A stretch of 64,000 nucleotides of DNA from G965232465 sp965232465 (GCA_965232465.1 OZ246977.1:558001-622000), one strand, 5' to 3'. Positions 16,878-26,654 are shown, numbered from the stretch's first letter. Notes: a model not told the origin generated them from the sequence alone. Translations and numbers: made by a program.

Positions 16878-17354
16878 ATGAAGTTTCGCCACTTTGTCAT
16901 ATTGGTATTTTTAATCATTGTCGGGGCGGGCGTATTGTTGGTACAAGTCATTGATTTTAAACCCTATATTCGTAGTGAAATCAGTACTTATACATATTGG
17001 AAACAAAATCCCACCCTTAAAATGGTACAACAAAGTATTACGAATGGTCAAGATGTAAATGGATATTCTGAATATGGTTGGACACCTGTTATGTTTGCCA
17101 TTCAAACAGGGGATACAGAGATTGTAACCGCTCTTGTTAGGGCAGGGGCGGATGTTAATGTGCGTGCCAAGGATAGCTCCACCCCTTTAATACAAGCGGT
17201 CATTACCGCCACTACACCAGATATGATTGAAACTTTGTTGCGTCTGGGGGCGGATATTACAACACAGGATAAACACGGCCGTACTGCCCATGAATATGCG
17301 TTGGAAAACCCAGATTTACAGCACACAAAAATCATAAACGCATTAACCCCATAG
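16878..17354 (+). CDS. Membrane-anchored ankyrin-repeat protein
   Basis: 158 residues. An N-terminal hydrophobic segment (about 6-26) makes it a single-pass or secreted protein; three ankyrin repeats follow (GWTPVMFAIQTGDTEIVTAL, TPLIQAVITATTPDMIETLL, GRTAHEYALENPD), each with the usual GADV turn. Such repeats mediate protein contacts. The partner is unknown. It starts nine bases after carA and is probably cotranscribed with it. Confidence 0.8.
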   Translation: MKFRHFVILVFLIIVGAGVLLVQVIDFKPYIRSEISTYTYWKQNPTLKMVQQSITNGQDVNGYSEYGWTPVMFAIQTGDTEIVTALVRAGADVNVRAKDSSTPLIQAVITATTPDMIETLLRLGADITTQDKHGRTAHEYALENPDLQHTKIINALTP

Positions 17355-17358
17355 TTTT

Positions 17359-17375
17359 TTTAGGGTCACCCTAAA
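17359..17375. repeat. Perfect inverted repeat after the ankyrin gene
   Basis: TTTAGGGT and ACCCTAAA around a single C, directly after the stop codon. The loop is too short for an ordinary terminator hairpin, so a protein site is possible. Confidence 0.35.
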
Positions 17376-17727
17376 TATGTTGTATCATGTCAGTCCGGTT
17401 TAATATTATCAGTATAAACATACACTATTGTGTGAATGTGCAAAAAAAAGCCCCCGTTAGGGGGCAGTATATAAGCAATTTTGAGAGAATAGAGTAGGTC
17501 AAAAAGACCTAATATGAAAAAATGAAAAACTTATTTATGAAGTCTTTAAATTTGGTAATCGATGTATCATACCAATTTCCATAGGTGTATATATACAAGG
17601 TGTCGTTATAATAAAAAAGCATAAAAATTGCAACTTTGATATGCAAATTCTGCATAAAAATGTATCAGTTGCCTAACATATTGACAATTAATTATAAAAA
17701 ACAAGCAGTTACATATATTGCTATATT
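17376..17727. other. Gene-free spacer between ankyrin gene and rluB
   Basis: About 350 AT-rich bases between convergent genes. The only clear element is the minus-strand terminator-like hairpin at 17442-17465. If that ends the rluB transcript, the 3' untranslated region is about 260 bases, long enough to host a small RNA; I see no recognisable one. Confidence 0.4.
17442..17465 (-). terminator. Rho-independent terminator (minus strand)
   Basis: Stem GCCCCC/GGGGGC with loop GTTA (17450-17465). On the minus strand it is followed by eight U. Likely ends the tadA-rluB transcript. Confidence 0.75.
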
Positions 17728-18558
17728 TTATATATGTGATGTTTTTTTGTTTTTCTTGGGTTTTGCTTTTGCTTTTGCCCAAGATTTTTTCGGTTTTTCT
17801 TGCAAGATTTTTTGTTGTATCTGACCAGTGGTGACTTTTCGTATTTCCCCACGGGGTATAGGGTGCAGCCTGAAGGGACCATATTCGATACGCACAAGAC
17901 GGCTGACCTTATATCCCAGATGGTTCATTACACGGCGGATTTCACGGTTTTTACCTTCTGTTAAGGTGATGCGTACCCACACATTGCTGGCGGTTTGGGG
18001 GGATTTCAAGTGTGATTCCAATTGGGCTTCAATTTTGCCATATTGCACACCATCAATGGCGATGCCATTTTTTAGGGATTGTAACTTTTTGTTGTCAACA
18101 TTGCCATGTACCCGCACCCGATAGGTTCGATTCCAACCATTTTTGGGTAATTCTAAGGCACGGGCAAAATCCCCATCGTTGGTTAATAATAACAGCCCTT
18201 CGGAATTTAAATCCAGCCGTCCGATACTGATAACCCGTGGCATGTCATCTGGCAAAGTATCAAAAATGGTTTTTCTGCCCAATTCATCACGGGCGGTGGT
18301 AACCACGCCCACAGGTTTATGATACAGCCATAATTGCACAGGGTCTAGGTCGGGAAGGGGTGTCCCATGTACGGTTATGGTATCGGTTTGGGTAACGGTA
18401 ATGGCGGGGCTGGTAAGGGGGGTGCCATTGATTGTAACCCCACCGCTCAGAATTAATTTTTCCGCATCCCGACGGGAACATACGCCACTGCGTGCAATGC
18501 GTTTGGCGATTCGCATGGGGGCGGTGTTGGCATGTGCAAAAATTTGTTTGATATCCAT
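17728..18558 (-). CDS. rluB: Large-subunit rRNA pseudouridine synthase (RluB/RsuA family)
   Basis: 276 residues. An N-terminal S4 RNA-binding domain (RIAKRIARSGVCSRRDAEKL) precedes the pseudouridine synthase core with the catalytic Asp in GRLDLNSEGLLLLTNDG. Modifies U2605-type positions of 23S rRNA by analogy with RluB. The tail is Lys-rich (about 253-276). Its ATG shares one base with the tadA stop (TAATG). RluB rather than RsuA or RluF is inferred from the domain layout and the basic tail. Confidence 0.9.
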   Translation of the reverse strand: MDIKQIFAHANTAPMRIAKRIARSGVCSRRDAEKLILSGGVTINGTPLTSPAITVTQTDTITVHGTPLPDLDPVQLWLYHKPVGVVTTARDELGRKTIFDTLPDDMPRVISIGRLDLNSEGLLLLTNDGDFARALELPKNGWNRTYRVRVHGNVDNKKLQSLKNGIAIDGVQYGKIEAQLESHLKSPQTASNVWVRITLTEGKNREIRRVMNHLGYKVSRLVRIEYGPFRLHPIPRGEIRKVTTGQIQQKILQEKPKKSWAKAKAKPKKNKKTSHI

Positions 18559-19013
18559 TATCGTTTTTTCTTAAAAAAGTCCCGTAATATATCCCCACAG
18601 GCTTGTTCCATAACCCCACCAATAATGGTCGGCTTGTGATGAATCGTGGGGTGATAAAATACCCGCCCCCCATGTTCAATGGCACCGCCTTTTGGGTCGT
18701 AACAGCCAAATATTAATGATCGTATACGGGCATGGGCAATGGCCCCCGCACACATGGTGCAAGGTTCCATGGTAACATATAAATCGCAATCGATAAGGCG
18801 TTTTTTACCCAATTTTTGCATCCCCATATGTAATGCCATCATTTCCGCATGGCACAAGGCATTCCCTTGTTTTTCCGTTGTATTATGGGTGCTTGCAACC
18901 ACTGTATTCGCATGTACAAGCACCGCCCCCACGGGCGTTTCGTTACAATCATATGCCTTGTGGGCTTGTTTAAGTGCCAATGTCATATATGTATGCAAAA
19001 TGGTATCGGTCAT
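18558..19013 (-). CDS. tadA: tRNA-specific adenosine deaminase
   Basis: Deaminates A34 to inosine in tRNA-Arg(ACG). 151 residues with the cytidine-deaminase zinc site: His55-Ala-Glu57 and Pro84-Cys85-x-x-Cys88. The N-terminal NETPVGAVLV and the C-terminal HGGRVFYHP are family-typical. Coupled to rluB downstream, as in many proteobacteria. Confidence 0.95.
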   Translation of the reverse strand: MTDTILHTYMTLALKQAHKAYDCNETPVGAVLVHANTVVASTHNTTEKQGNALCHAEMMALHMGMQKLGKKRLIDCDLYVTMEPCTMCAGAIAHARIRSLIFGCYDPKGGAIEHGGRVFYHPTIHHKPTIIGGVMEQACGDILRDFFKKKR

Positions 19014-19048
19014 GGGCTTACATGATCGAATATTTAAGGGACATATAT

Positions 19049-19588
19049 TTATTGTGCGTCTGCTGCCACGGAAAATTTGATAATTTTGTCTGGGGCGTCC
19101 ACTGTACCATTTTGGTATCGATTGCCTTTTTTAATCATATCCACATATTTCATGCCGTCTGTGACTTTGCCCCATGGGGTGTATTGCCCATCCAAATGTG
19201 GGGCATCGGCAAACATGATAAAAAATTGGCTGTCGGCGGAATTAGGATCCATTGCCCGTGCCATCGAAACCACCCCACGGGTGTGTGCCACATCATTAAA
19301 TTCTGCATTTAGGTTTTGTCCACTGCCCCCTGTACCTGTGCCGGTTGGATCGCCCGTTTGTGCCATAAAACCTTCAATCACACGGTGAAATACAATCCCA
19401 TCATAAAAGCCTTGTCGTACCAATTTTTTAATACGATTTACATGATTCGGGGCCTTGTCGGGGTACATTTCAATAACCACCCGCCCATCTTTTAGATCCA
19501 AGTATAATGTGTTTTCCAAATCCATAGCCATAGATCCTTTCAGTGTCAATAATAAAAATCCGATAATAATAATACTGCGTTGTAACAT
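19049..19588 (-). CDS. Periplasmic cyclophilin-type peptidyl-prolyl isomerase
   Basis: 179 residues from ATG 19588, which follows a strong AAAGGAG. Signal peptide 1-21 (MLQRSIIIIGFLLLTLKGSMA). The cyclophilin core shows YDGIVFHRVIEGFMAQTGDP, SADSQFFIMFAD and YTPWGKVTDG. Folds exported proteins by proline isomerisation. An inverted repeat (19626-19646) lies just upstream. Confidence 0.92.
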   Translation of the reverse strand: MLQRSIIIIGFLLLTLKGSMAMDLENTLYLDLKDGRVVIEMYPDKAPNHVNRIKKLVRQGFYDGIVFHRVIEGFMAQTGDPTGTGTGGSGQNLNAEFNDVAHTRGVVSMARAMDPNSADSQFFIMFADAPHLDGQYTPWGKVTDGMKYVDMIKKGNRYQNGTVDAPDKIIKFSVAADAQ

Positions 19589-19625
19589 GTTTTTCTCCTT
19601 TGGTTTTCCTTTTTTTGTAAAATGT

Positions 19626-19646
19626 ATATATGTGGGGTACATATAT
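19626..19646. repeat. Inverted repeat upstream of the cyclophilin gene
   Basis: ATATATGT/ACATATAT around GGGGT, between the rpoN stop and the cyclophilin start. AT-rich and without a U-run; could be a weak stem or a binding site. Confidence 0.3.
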
Positions 19647-20950
19647 CACACTTTATAAGATTTTGCACCAGATTTATTTTCCAATAATCCCCGATTTTGT
19701 AATCCCCTTTTGCGGATGTGGGATGGGGGGATATTTAATATATCACGGTATTTTGCAATGGTACGGCGGGCGACTTTTATGTTTTTTTCTGCCAAAGCGA
19801 TGGCCAAGCTATCGTCGCTGTATACAGTTTTGGTGTGTATTTCCGAATCGACTAGGGCTTGTAGGATTTTTAAAATAGCCTGTTGTGATACATCACCGAC
19901 CTTGTTGGAAAAAAAGGATTTTAAGGGTATTGTTCCCAAGGGGCAAACGATATATTTGTTGGATATTATCCTTGAAATGGTGGAAATATGTACCCCTGTT
20001 TTGTTCGCTACTTGTTGTAATGTGAGGGGCAATAAATCCCCACCATCCAGAAAATTATGTTGATGTTGTACCAATACAATCCCCACATTGCACAGGGTTT
20101 CCGCACGCATTTTAAGGGCGGTTTTTAACCATTTGGCGGAGGTGAATTTTTGCGATATAAATGATTTATCTTGTTGCCGAGAGGCTTGTTTTCGAATATC
20201 ATGGACATACTGAAAATCAATATCTAACATGCGATGCAGTTGCGATATAATCTTTACATGCCATTTGCCGTCTATTTTTTTGGCTTGTAAATCGGGGATA
20301 ATAATTTGGCTTACGGCGGTTTCGATGTCGGGACTGCGGGGAAAATCCCGTAAACCTTGTAACAGGTGTTGTAAAGTTTTTTCCCCATCATATCCCAATG
20401 CTTTGATTACTGCGGTTGTGTTTCCTTGGGATATGTTGTCTAAGTTTTCCACAACAATTTTCCACAACCCGGAAAATTTCCCCTCACTTTGTAGGTATGC
20501 TGTGTAAAATTCTTGCATATTACGGGAAAATACGCCCGTAGGGCTGAGCTGTTGCAAGGTATTTAAAATTTGAAAAATATCTGTTTGCGGGTATGCGTTT
20601 TGTATGGGGCTTAGGGATTCGCGTAAAAAACCATCATCGTCCAAGTATGCCATGATTTCCATTGCTATTGTGTGGTCGGTGTGGTCGGTGAAATGGGCGT
20701 CTATTTGAGGCGTTAAAATATGATATATACTGGTATTGTTATCTGCAATTTGTACATCGGATAATGCCACATTACCGGTGCTTATGGGGGTGGAATCGAA
20801 AGATAAAAATGGGTTTTCTTCGACCTCTGATTTAATCGCATCGATCAATTGTGCCTCGTTCATAGGCAACAATTTTACCAGCTGTCGCATCAGGTTTTTC
20901 GGGGCGGTTTTTTGTTGTAAAGACAGGCTGATAGTGGGTGAAAGTCTCAT
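19646..20950 (-). CDS. rpoN: RNA polymerase sigma-54 factor
   Basis: 434 residues, somewhat shorter than typical (about 480). The N-terminal activator-interacting region begins MRLSPTISLSLQQK and ends near LLPMNEAQLIDAI. The core-binding region includes the HTH GVHISTISRIISNKYI. The C-terminal RpoN box ARRTIAKYRDILNIPPSHIR, which reads the -24 element, is intact. Divergent from mreB across a region with a large inverted repeat. Implies enhancer-dependent regulation in this organism; no activator gene is in the window. Confidence 0.96.
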   Translation of the reverse strand: MRLSPTISLSLQQKTAPKNLMRQLVKLLPMNEAQLIDAIKSEVEENPFLSFDSTPISTGNVALSDVQIADNNTSIYHILTPQIDAHFTDHTDHTIAMEIMAYLDDDGFLRESLSPIQNAYPQTDIFQILNTLQQLSPTGVFSRNMQEFYTAYLQSEGKFSGLWKIVVENLDNISQGNTTAVIKALGYDGEKTLQHLLQGLRDFPRSPDIETAVSQIIIPDLQAKKIDGKWHVKIISQLHRMLDIDFQYVHDIRKQASRQQDKSFISQKFTSAKWLKTALKMRAETLCNVGIVLVQHQHNFLDGGDLLPLTLQQVANKTGVHISTISRIISNKYIVCPLGTIPLKSFFSNKVGDVSQQAILKILQALVDSEIHTKTVYSDDSLAIALAEKNIKVARRTIAKYRDILNIPPSHIRKRGLQNRGLLENKSGAKSYKV

Positions 20951-20973
20951 AATTTTAATTCCTTAATGTACAG

Positions 20974-21025
20974 TATTATATATGGCATGATTTTTTATTG
21001 GTCAAAAATCATGCCATATATAATA
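20974..21025. repeat. Perfect 22-bp inverted repeat between rpoN and mreB
   Basis: Left arm 20974-20995, 8-base spacer TATTGGTC, right arm 21004-21025, all 22 positions complementary. The centre of each arm reads GGCATGAT/ATCATGCC. It lies in the divergent gap, 24 bases from the rpoN start and about 90 from mreB. It could be a large operator, a hairpin in a leader transcript, or a small mobile-element relic. Confidence 0.7.
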
Positions 21026-21116
21026 TAGTATATTTAGTTATGGTTTTTGTTGCAAGATTTTTTTTTGTAGTGTATGATGTATGGGATTTAAAAATATATG
21101 AAGGGAACGTAAAGTA

Positions 21117-22157
21117 ATGTTACAAAAAATCTTGGGTTTATTATCGTCTGATATGGCGATTGATTTGGGAACAGCAAACACAATTGTGCATGTGGCGGGC
21201 AAGGGGATTGTCTTAGATGAACCTTCGATGGTTGCCATCACCGAATACAAGGGGAAAAAACAAGTCATTGCCGTTGGCGAAGAAGCCAAAAAAATGTGGG
21301 GGCGTACACCGGGGAATGTGACAGTTGTGCGTCCCTTAAAAGATGGTGTGATTGCTGATTTTGACATATCTGAGGACATGATAAAACATTTTATTCGCAA
21401 AGTCCATGCTGGATCTTTGGGGTCTGCACCACAAATTGTTATCTGTGTACCGCATGAGGCAACGGAGGTGGAACGCCGTGCCATTCGTGAGTCCGCAGAA
21501 AAAGCAGGGGCAAGGAAGGTATTTCTTGTCGAAGAACCAATGGCGGCAGCGATTGGGGCAAAATTGCCTGTGACAGATGCGGTTGGATCAATGATTGTGG
21601 ATGTGGGCGGGGGGACCACAGAAATTGCGGTTATATCGTTAAGTGGCGTTGTGTATGGGGAATCCCTGAAAATTGCCGGTGACCGAATGGATTCTGATAT
21701 TATCAGTTATATTCGTCGTACACAAAATTTGCTTATTGGTGACACATCCGCCGAAGACATCAAGAAACGTGTCGGTGTGGCATATTGGGATGGTGATCGT
21801 GAACCAAATACTATGTTGGTACGGGGGCGGAATATATCAGATGGATTGCCCAAAGAAATCGAAATAAGCGAACGCCATATTGCCGAAGCTTTACAAGAAT
21901 CTGTTAGTGGTATTTCCAATGGTGTGTGTAATATTTTGGAAAAGATTCCGGCTCAGTTGGCGTCGGATATTGTGCAAAGTGGTATTATGTTGAGTGGTGG
22001 CGGGGCATTGTTAAAGGGACTCGACGAATTTTTACGCCGTAAAACTTTGTTACCTATATCCATTGCCGATGATCCATTGTTGTGTGTGGCATATGGTACG
22101 GGACAGTGTTTGGAAGAAACTAAGAAATTGGAAAAAGTATTGTTATATTCATCATAA
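21117..22157 (+). CDS. mreB: Rod shape-determining protein MreB
   Basis: Actin-like filament protein that steers lateral wall synthesis. 346 residues with the MreB nucleotide-binding motifs: MAIDLGTANTIVHV, PSMVAI, VVRPLKDGVIADF, VDVGGGTTEIAVIS and MLSGGGALLKGLD. First gene of mreB-mreC-mreD-mrdA-rodA. AAGGGA lies upstream of ATG 21117. Confidence 0.98.
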   Translation: MLQKILGLLSSDMAIDLGTANTIVHVAGKGIVLDEPSMVAITEYKGKKQVIAVGEEAKKMWGRTPGNVTVVRPLKDGVIADFDISEDMIKHFIRKVHAGSLGSAPQIVICVPHEATEVERRAIRESAEKAGARKVFLVEEPMAAAIGAKLPVTDAVGSMIVDVGGGTTEIAVISLSGVVYGESLKIAGDRMDSDIISYIRRTQNLLIGDTSAEDIKKRVGVAYWDGDREPNTMLVRGRNISDGLPKEIEISERHIAEALQESVSGISNGVCNILEKIPAQLASDIVQSGIMLSGGGALLKGLDEFLRRKTLLPISIADDPLLCVAYGTGQCLEETKKLEKVLLYSS

Positions 22158-22198
22158 TATGTGGCATAATAATATATAAAATGGGTTAATGTGGTCAT

Positions 22199-23020
22199 AT
22201 GTGGGTAATACGGTTTTTAAGAACACTGTCGTTATATTCGCTGATTATGGCGAGCGTAGTTTTATTTGTGCTGAGTTACCTAAACCCCAGATTATTTGAT
22301 AAAGTGCGTTTTTTTTTATGGGACATCACTGCCCCTGCGGTGGTGGTGTTTGATACTTTGATGGCGTCTGTATATACCCTGCAAAGTAAAGTCCATAATA
22401 TTTTTTATGTATATGATATGAATCAACAGCTATTGGCAAAGCAGGTGGATTATGATGAAAAATCTGTACAATTGGCATTGTTACAACAACAAGTAAAGCA
22501 ACTGCACAGTGTTTTGGATTACAATAGCCAATTTGGTTCCCCTGATGGATTTATGGCAAAAATTGTTGGGCGGTTCGGGGGGGTGTATGACCATTCTTTT
22601 ATCTTGGACAAGGGGGCGGTTGACGGTGTGAGCATTGGGCAGGTGATGGTATTTGATGGGTATATGGTGGGATATGTTATTGATGTATTTAATACCATCA
22701 GCCGTGCCATACCATTGACCAATATTAACGCATCGGTACCGGTAATGGATATGGATGGGGATAAGCATGGATTGATTTTAGGGGATGGACCAAAGTTGCC
22801 TAAATTTATATATGCGGATGCGATTACAGATTTTCAAAAACAGGATATTTTATATACTTCGGGCATTGGGGGAACATTTCCCCGTGGTTTGCCCATTGGA
22901 TCTATACAAGCGATTTATAACCACAGCAATGTACGGGTATTGCCATTCGTGTATAACAGGCATATGACATTTGTATATATTTTTCACCATAAACCAGAAT
23001 TGATTTTACAGGCACAATAA
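22199..23020 (+). CDS. mreC: Rod shape-determining protein MreC
   Basis: 273 residues. N-terminal transmembrane segment (about 12-29), a coiled coil (about 70-105, rich in Q and L), then the double beta-barrel periplasmic domain (VGRFGGVYDHSFILDKGAVDGV, LGDGPKLPKF, TSGIGGTFPRGLPIG). Bridges MreB to PBP2. The ribosome-binding site is weak. mreD begins immediately at the stop codon. Confidence 0.94.
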   Translation: MWVIRFLRTLSLYSLIMASVVLFVLSYLNPRLFDKVRFFLWDITAPAVVVFDTLMASVYTLQSKVHNIFYVYDMNQQLLAKQVDYDEKSVQLALLQQQVKQLHSVLDYNSQFGSPDGFMAKIVGRFGGVYDHSFILDKGAVDGVSIGQVMVFDGYMVGYVIDVFNTISRAIPLTNINASVPVMDMDGDKHGLILGDGPKLPKFIYADAITDFQKQDILYTSGIGGTFPRGLPIGSIQAIYNHSNVRVLPFVYNRHMTFVYIFHHKPELILQAQ

Positions 23021-23494
23021 ATGGGCGTACTTCCATATATTATTGTTATCTGTATTTGGTTTTTTAATATTACCGGAGTATTGTTTTTACAGTATGTGGA
23101 TGCGATAGTGATCGCCCTAGTATTATGTGGCATTTATAAACCACATAGTTTGGTGTTATCCGCTGTGTTTGTATTGGGGATACTGAGTGATGTGATATTT
23201 AATACAGTGTTTGGGATTCATTCAGCCGTATATTTGGCGGCATCTGTGTTATGGATGAACCAATTTTACAAGCGGTATGCCACACATGAAATGGGATATT
23301 ATCTTATTTTAGTGGGCTTTATGGTTGCGACACAATTGGTATTTGGCGTTGAACGATATATATCTTTGTGGACATTTGGGGTGCTTTTTGAATATGTTAT
23401 TAAGGGAATATATACCGCATCTTTGCTGGTGTTTATCGACATCTGGATACCCCGCTTGACCCCACAGCAAGTAAGGCAAAGGGAGGCGGTATAA
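23021..23494 (+). CDS. mreD: Rod shape-determining protein MreD
   Basis: 157-residue inner-membrane protein with about five hydrophobic segments. Sequence conservation in MreD is low, so the call rests on size, topology, position between mreC and mrdA, and short motifs such as GILSDVIFNTVFGIHSA. Its ATG abuts the mreC stop with no gap. Confidence 0.87.
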   Translation: MGVLPYIIVICIWFFNITGVLFLQYVDAIVIALVLCGIYKPHSLVLSAVFVLGILSDVIFNTVFGIHSAVYLAASVLWMNQFYKRYATHEMGYYLILVGFMVATQLVFGVERYISLWTFGVLFEYVIKGIYTASLLVFIDIWIPRLTPQQVRQREAV

Positions 23495-23495
23495 T

Positions 23496-25343
23496 ATGCG
23501 GTCATTAAAAGGCTTTAATCGTCGGGTTTTTTTGTATATGGGCGGGATTACTATGGCGTTTATAGTCGTACTTTGGCGTTTGTATATGTTACAATTATCC
23601 CAATCGCAAAGATACCGTACCCGGTCGGAAGATAACCGTTTGCGTCAGTGGGTTTTCCCCCCGCTAAGGGGTATTATTCGTGATGATAATAATAAAGTAT
23701 TGGCCAGTGGACGACGGGTATTCCACTTGTATATTATGAAGGAAAAACCTAATAACATGTTGGTAAGTTTACGCAAATTACAGGCACTTATTACTTTAAC
23801 CGACGATCAGATAGAAGAGATTGTAAATTTAAAGAAGGACGATGACAACAAAAAAAGCTATATTTCTGTTCGTAAAAATCTTAGCTGGGAAGAAGTATCA
23901 CGCATATATGTGAATAAAACGCATATACAAGGCATTCATATTGCCCCAGGGGAACGGCGTGAGTACTTCTATAATGAATTGTATGCTCATATTATTGGAT
24001 ATGTGAAGAAAGTACCCATCAAAGATAACAAAAATGAAAGTGAATATCCATATTTGGGATCTGAAATTGGTGAATCTGGGTTGGAAAAAGGGTATGAATA
24101 TTTATTAAAGGGTCAACAGGGTTGGAAAATAGAGGAAGTCGATGTCCATGGTCGTACAGTCCGAGTGGTGGAAGAAAATACTAAATTGCCCACCAGGGGG
24201 GATTCAGTAGCGTTAACTATTAACACAAAATTACAAGGGTATATCGCCCAAATATTAAAAATACACAAAGCCGCATCAGCTGTTGTGATGAATATACACA
24301 CAGGTGAAATTAAGGCTATGGTCAGTCATCCCAGTTTTGATCCCAATTTATATGTAAGGGGTATGAGTCCCAAAGAGAATCAAATAATGCAAGGTGATCC
24401 ATATGGTTCGCAGGTAAACAGAACCATTGCCGGGTTGTATGCCCCCGCATCGATTTTTAAGGTGCCGGTGGCTATGGCGGCCCTTAAAGCGGGGGTTGAC
24501 CCGGCATTTCGTGTGCATTGTACCGGGTCCATAGAAATGTTTGACAAACAGTGGTATTGTTGGAAAAAAAGGGGACATGGCAGGGTGGGGATTGTCAAAT
24601 CGCTTAGTGAAAGTTGTGATATTTGGTATTATGAGGTGTCGCAAAAAGTTGGTGTCGATAATATTGCCCATATGGCACGAAAGTTGGGATTGGGGCAAAA
24701 ATATGATTTTGGCTTGCCATTTGGAAAAGGTGGAGTGATTCCTGATAAAAAATGGAAAAAGGAAAAGCTTAGGGAACCTTGGTACAAGGGGGATACCGTT
24801 AACACTTCGATTGGACAAGGGGAGGTGAAGGTATCGCCATTACAACTAGCGGTGATGACCGCCCGTATTATGAATGGGGGATATGCGGTGGTGCCTAGAT
24901 TAACCCATATCAGCGTATATGGCGAACCCTACCCAACCACATTTCCATCTTTAAATTTAAACAAAAATCATATCAAAATCGTGCAAAAAGGGCTTTATGA
25001 AACGGTAAACAGTTCCCTTGGTACAGCACATAAATTAAAAGGGGGGTGGTGGAAAATGGGCGGAAAAACCGGCACAGGGCAAGTGCGTGACATCACCGCC
25101 GAAGAACGTGAACAGGGGGTTACCGAAAATGAAGATATGGAATGGAAATATCGGGATAATGCGTTGTTTGTGGGATATGCTCCTGCGGAAAATCCGCAAT
25201 TTGTGGTATCTGTGGTGGTGGAACATGGGGGATCCGGAGCCCGCATTGCCGCCCCCATTGCCCGGCAGATATTTGATTATATGGCGTTGTTGGATTTTTT
25301 GGGTAAAGACACGCCGAAATTTGTGGCAAAGGGGGCATCCTGA
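23496..25343 (+). CDS. mrdA: Penicillin-binding protein 2
   Basis: Transpeptidase of the elongation machinery. 615 residues: transmembrane anchor about 13-32, pedestal domain (RGIIRDDNNKVLA), transpeptidase domain with Ser319-x-x-Lys322 (ASIFK), Ser373-Cys-Asp375 and Lys524-Thr-Gly526. The SxD triad, not SxN, is typical of PBP2. A strong AGGGAGG precedes ATG 23496. Its stop overlaps rodA by one base. Confidence 0.97.
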   Translation: MRSLKGFNRRVFLYMGGITMAFIVVLWRLYMLQLSQSQRYRTRSEDNRLRQWVFPPLRGIIRDDNNKVLASGRRVFHLYIMKEKPNNMLVSLRKLQALITLTDDQIEEIVNLKKDDDNKKSYISVRKNLSWEEVSRIYVNKTHIQGIHIAPGERREYFYNELYAHIIGYVKKVPIKDNKNESEYPYLGSEIGESGLEKGYEYLLKGQQGWKIEEVDVHGRTVRVVEENTKLPTRGDSVALTINTKLQGYIAQILKIHKAASAVVMNIHTGEIKAMVSHPSFDPNLYVRGMSPKENQIMQGDPYGSQVNRTIAGLYAPASIFKVPVAMAALKAGVDPAFRVHCTGSIEMFDKQWYCWKKRGHGRVGIVKSLSESCDIWYYEVSQKVGVDNIAHMARKLGLGQKYDFGLPFGKGGVIPDKKWKKEKLREPWYKGDTVNTSIGQGEVKVSPLQLAVMTARIMNGGYAVVPRLTHISVYGEPYPTTFPSLNLNKNHIKIVQKGLYETVNSSLGTAHKLKGGWWKMGGKTGTGQVRDITAEEREQGVTENEDMEWKYRDNALFVGYAPAENPQFVVSVVVEHGGSGARIAAPIARQIFDYMALLDFLGKDTPKFVAKGAS

Positions 25344-26476
25344 TGTGGTTTTTGACCCTATTGGATAAATTAAAAGCCATCGATTGGCTATTATATTTTG
25401 CCATATTATTGTTGGCAAGTATCGGCACTGTGGCATTATACTCTGTTGCTGATGGGTCGATGAACCCATGGGCGAAACCGCATATTATTCGATTTATTGT
25501 GGCATCGGTGTTGATGATAATTGTGGCGGTGATACCACTTCGTTTTTGGTATAAAATGGTATGGTTGGCATATGTGGTGGCATTATTGTTATTGGTATAT
25601 GTGGGAATCGCAGGGGAGATGGGTAAGGGTGCACAGCGGTGGATTGATTTAAAAGTATTTAATCTGCAACCCTCCGAAGTTATGAAAATTGTTCTTATAT
25701 TGGTGCTTGCCCGATTTTACAGCCGATTATCGGAACACCAAGTATCCTACCCATTTTTTTTGGGCTTGGCAATTTTTATTATTTTTTTACCTACTATATT
25801 GGTGCTGCGACAGCCTGATTTGGGCACAGCAATTTTAATTTTTGGGGGGGGTGTCAGTATGATTGTGGTTGCGGGCGTATCGTATAAATGGATGCTTAGC
25901 GGATTGGTGCTAGTATCGGCGACGATTCCCGTGGCGTGGTTTTATGTGTTACGCCCATATCAGCAAAAACGCATTAGTGATTTTTGGCAAAATGAAGATG
26001 AATGGCAGATTAAACAAAGTAAAATAGCCATTGGATCCGGCGGATTTAAGGGGCGGGGATATACGGATGGGACACAAACCCAATATGGATTTTTGCCCGA
26101 ACCCCATACAGATTTTATTTTTTCGGCAATTGCCGAAGAATTTGGTTTTATTGGGTCTGCGGTTATTTTATTATTGGTAATGTTTATTTTATTACGCATA
26201 TTTTTAATAGGTTTTTCTGTCCGTGCATATTATAGCAAAATTTTATGTATTGGCATCGGGGTAACTTTCTTTTTGTATGTGATTATTAATACGGGTATGG
26301 TTATGGGGTTGTTTCCTGTGGTGGGTGTGCCATTTCCATTGTTGTCATATGGGGGAACGGTGATGTTAACGACTATGATCGCCTTTGGGTTTGTACAAAA
26401 TGCGTGGGTACATAAAATGGATATTCCCATTTTGTTAAGCCCAACCTTAAATCAAGTCAATAAAGAACACAGATAA
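25343..26476 (+). CDS. rodA: Peptidoglycan glycosyltransferase RodA
   Basis: 377-residue SEDS-family polymerase working with PBP2. About ten membrane segments; SEDS landmarks include GAQRWIDL, LQPSEVMKI, RQPDLGTAI, FLPEPHTDFIF, AEEFGF and FPLLSYGGTVML. A run of eight G (25844-25851) lies inside the frame. ATG overlaps the mrdA stop (TGATG). Confidence 0.97.
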   Translation: MWFLTLLDKLKAIDWLLYFAILLLASIGTVALYSVADGSMNPWAKPHIIRFIVASVLMIIVAVIPLRFWYKMVWLAYVVALLLLVYVGIAGEMGKGAQRWIDLKVFNLQPSEVMKIVLILVLARFYSRLSEHQVSYPFFLGLAIFIIFLPTILVLRQPDLGTAILIFGGGVSMIVVAGVSYKWMLSGLVLVSATIPVAWFYVLRPYQQKRISDFWQNEDEWQIKQSKIAIGSGGFKGRGYTDGTQTQYGFLPEPHTDFIFSAIAEEFGFIGSAVILLLVMFILLRIFLIGFSVRAYYSKILCIGIGVTFFLYVIINTGMVMGLFPVVGVPFPLLSYGGTVMLTTMIAFGFVQNAWVHKMDIPILLSPTLNQVNKEHR

Positions 26477-26574
26477 AAATGTGGTATATTATACCTTGAC
26501 AGCTCATATGCAATATAAATGTGGTATGTAGTATTTCCGCTTGTGTTTTTTTGAAATAGGGCGTATAAATCGCC

Positions 26575-26602
26575 TTGTGAATATACATCTTAATATTATA
26601 AT
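26575..26602 (+). promoter_or_regulatory. Putative promoter of nhaD
   Basis: TTGTGA (26575-26580), 16-base spacer, TATAAT (26597-26602), about 50 bases before the nhaD ATG. Sequence match only. Confidence 0.45.
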
Positions 26603-26654
26603 ACATATTTAATAACACTTATAATAACACTGGTTGGATGAAGGAGAATATCAT

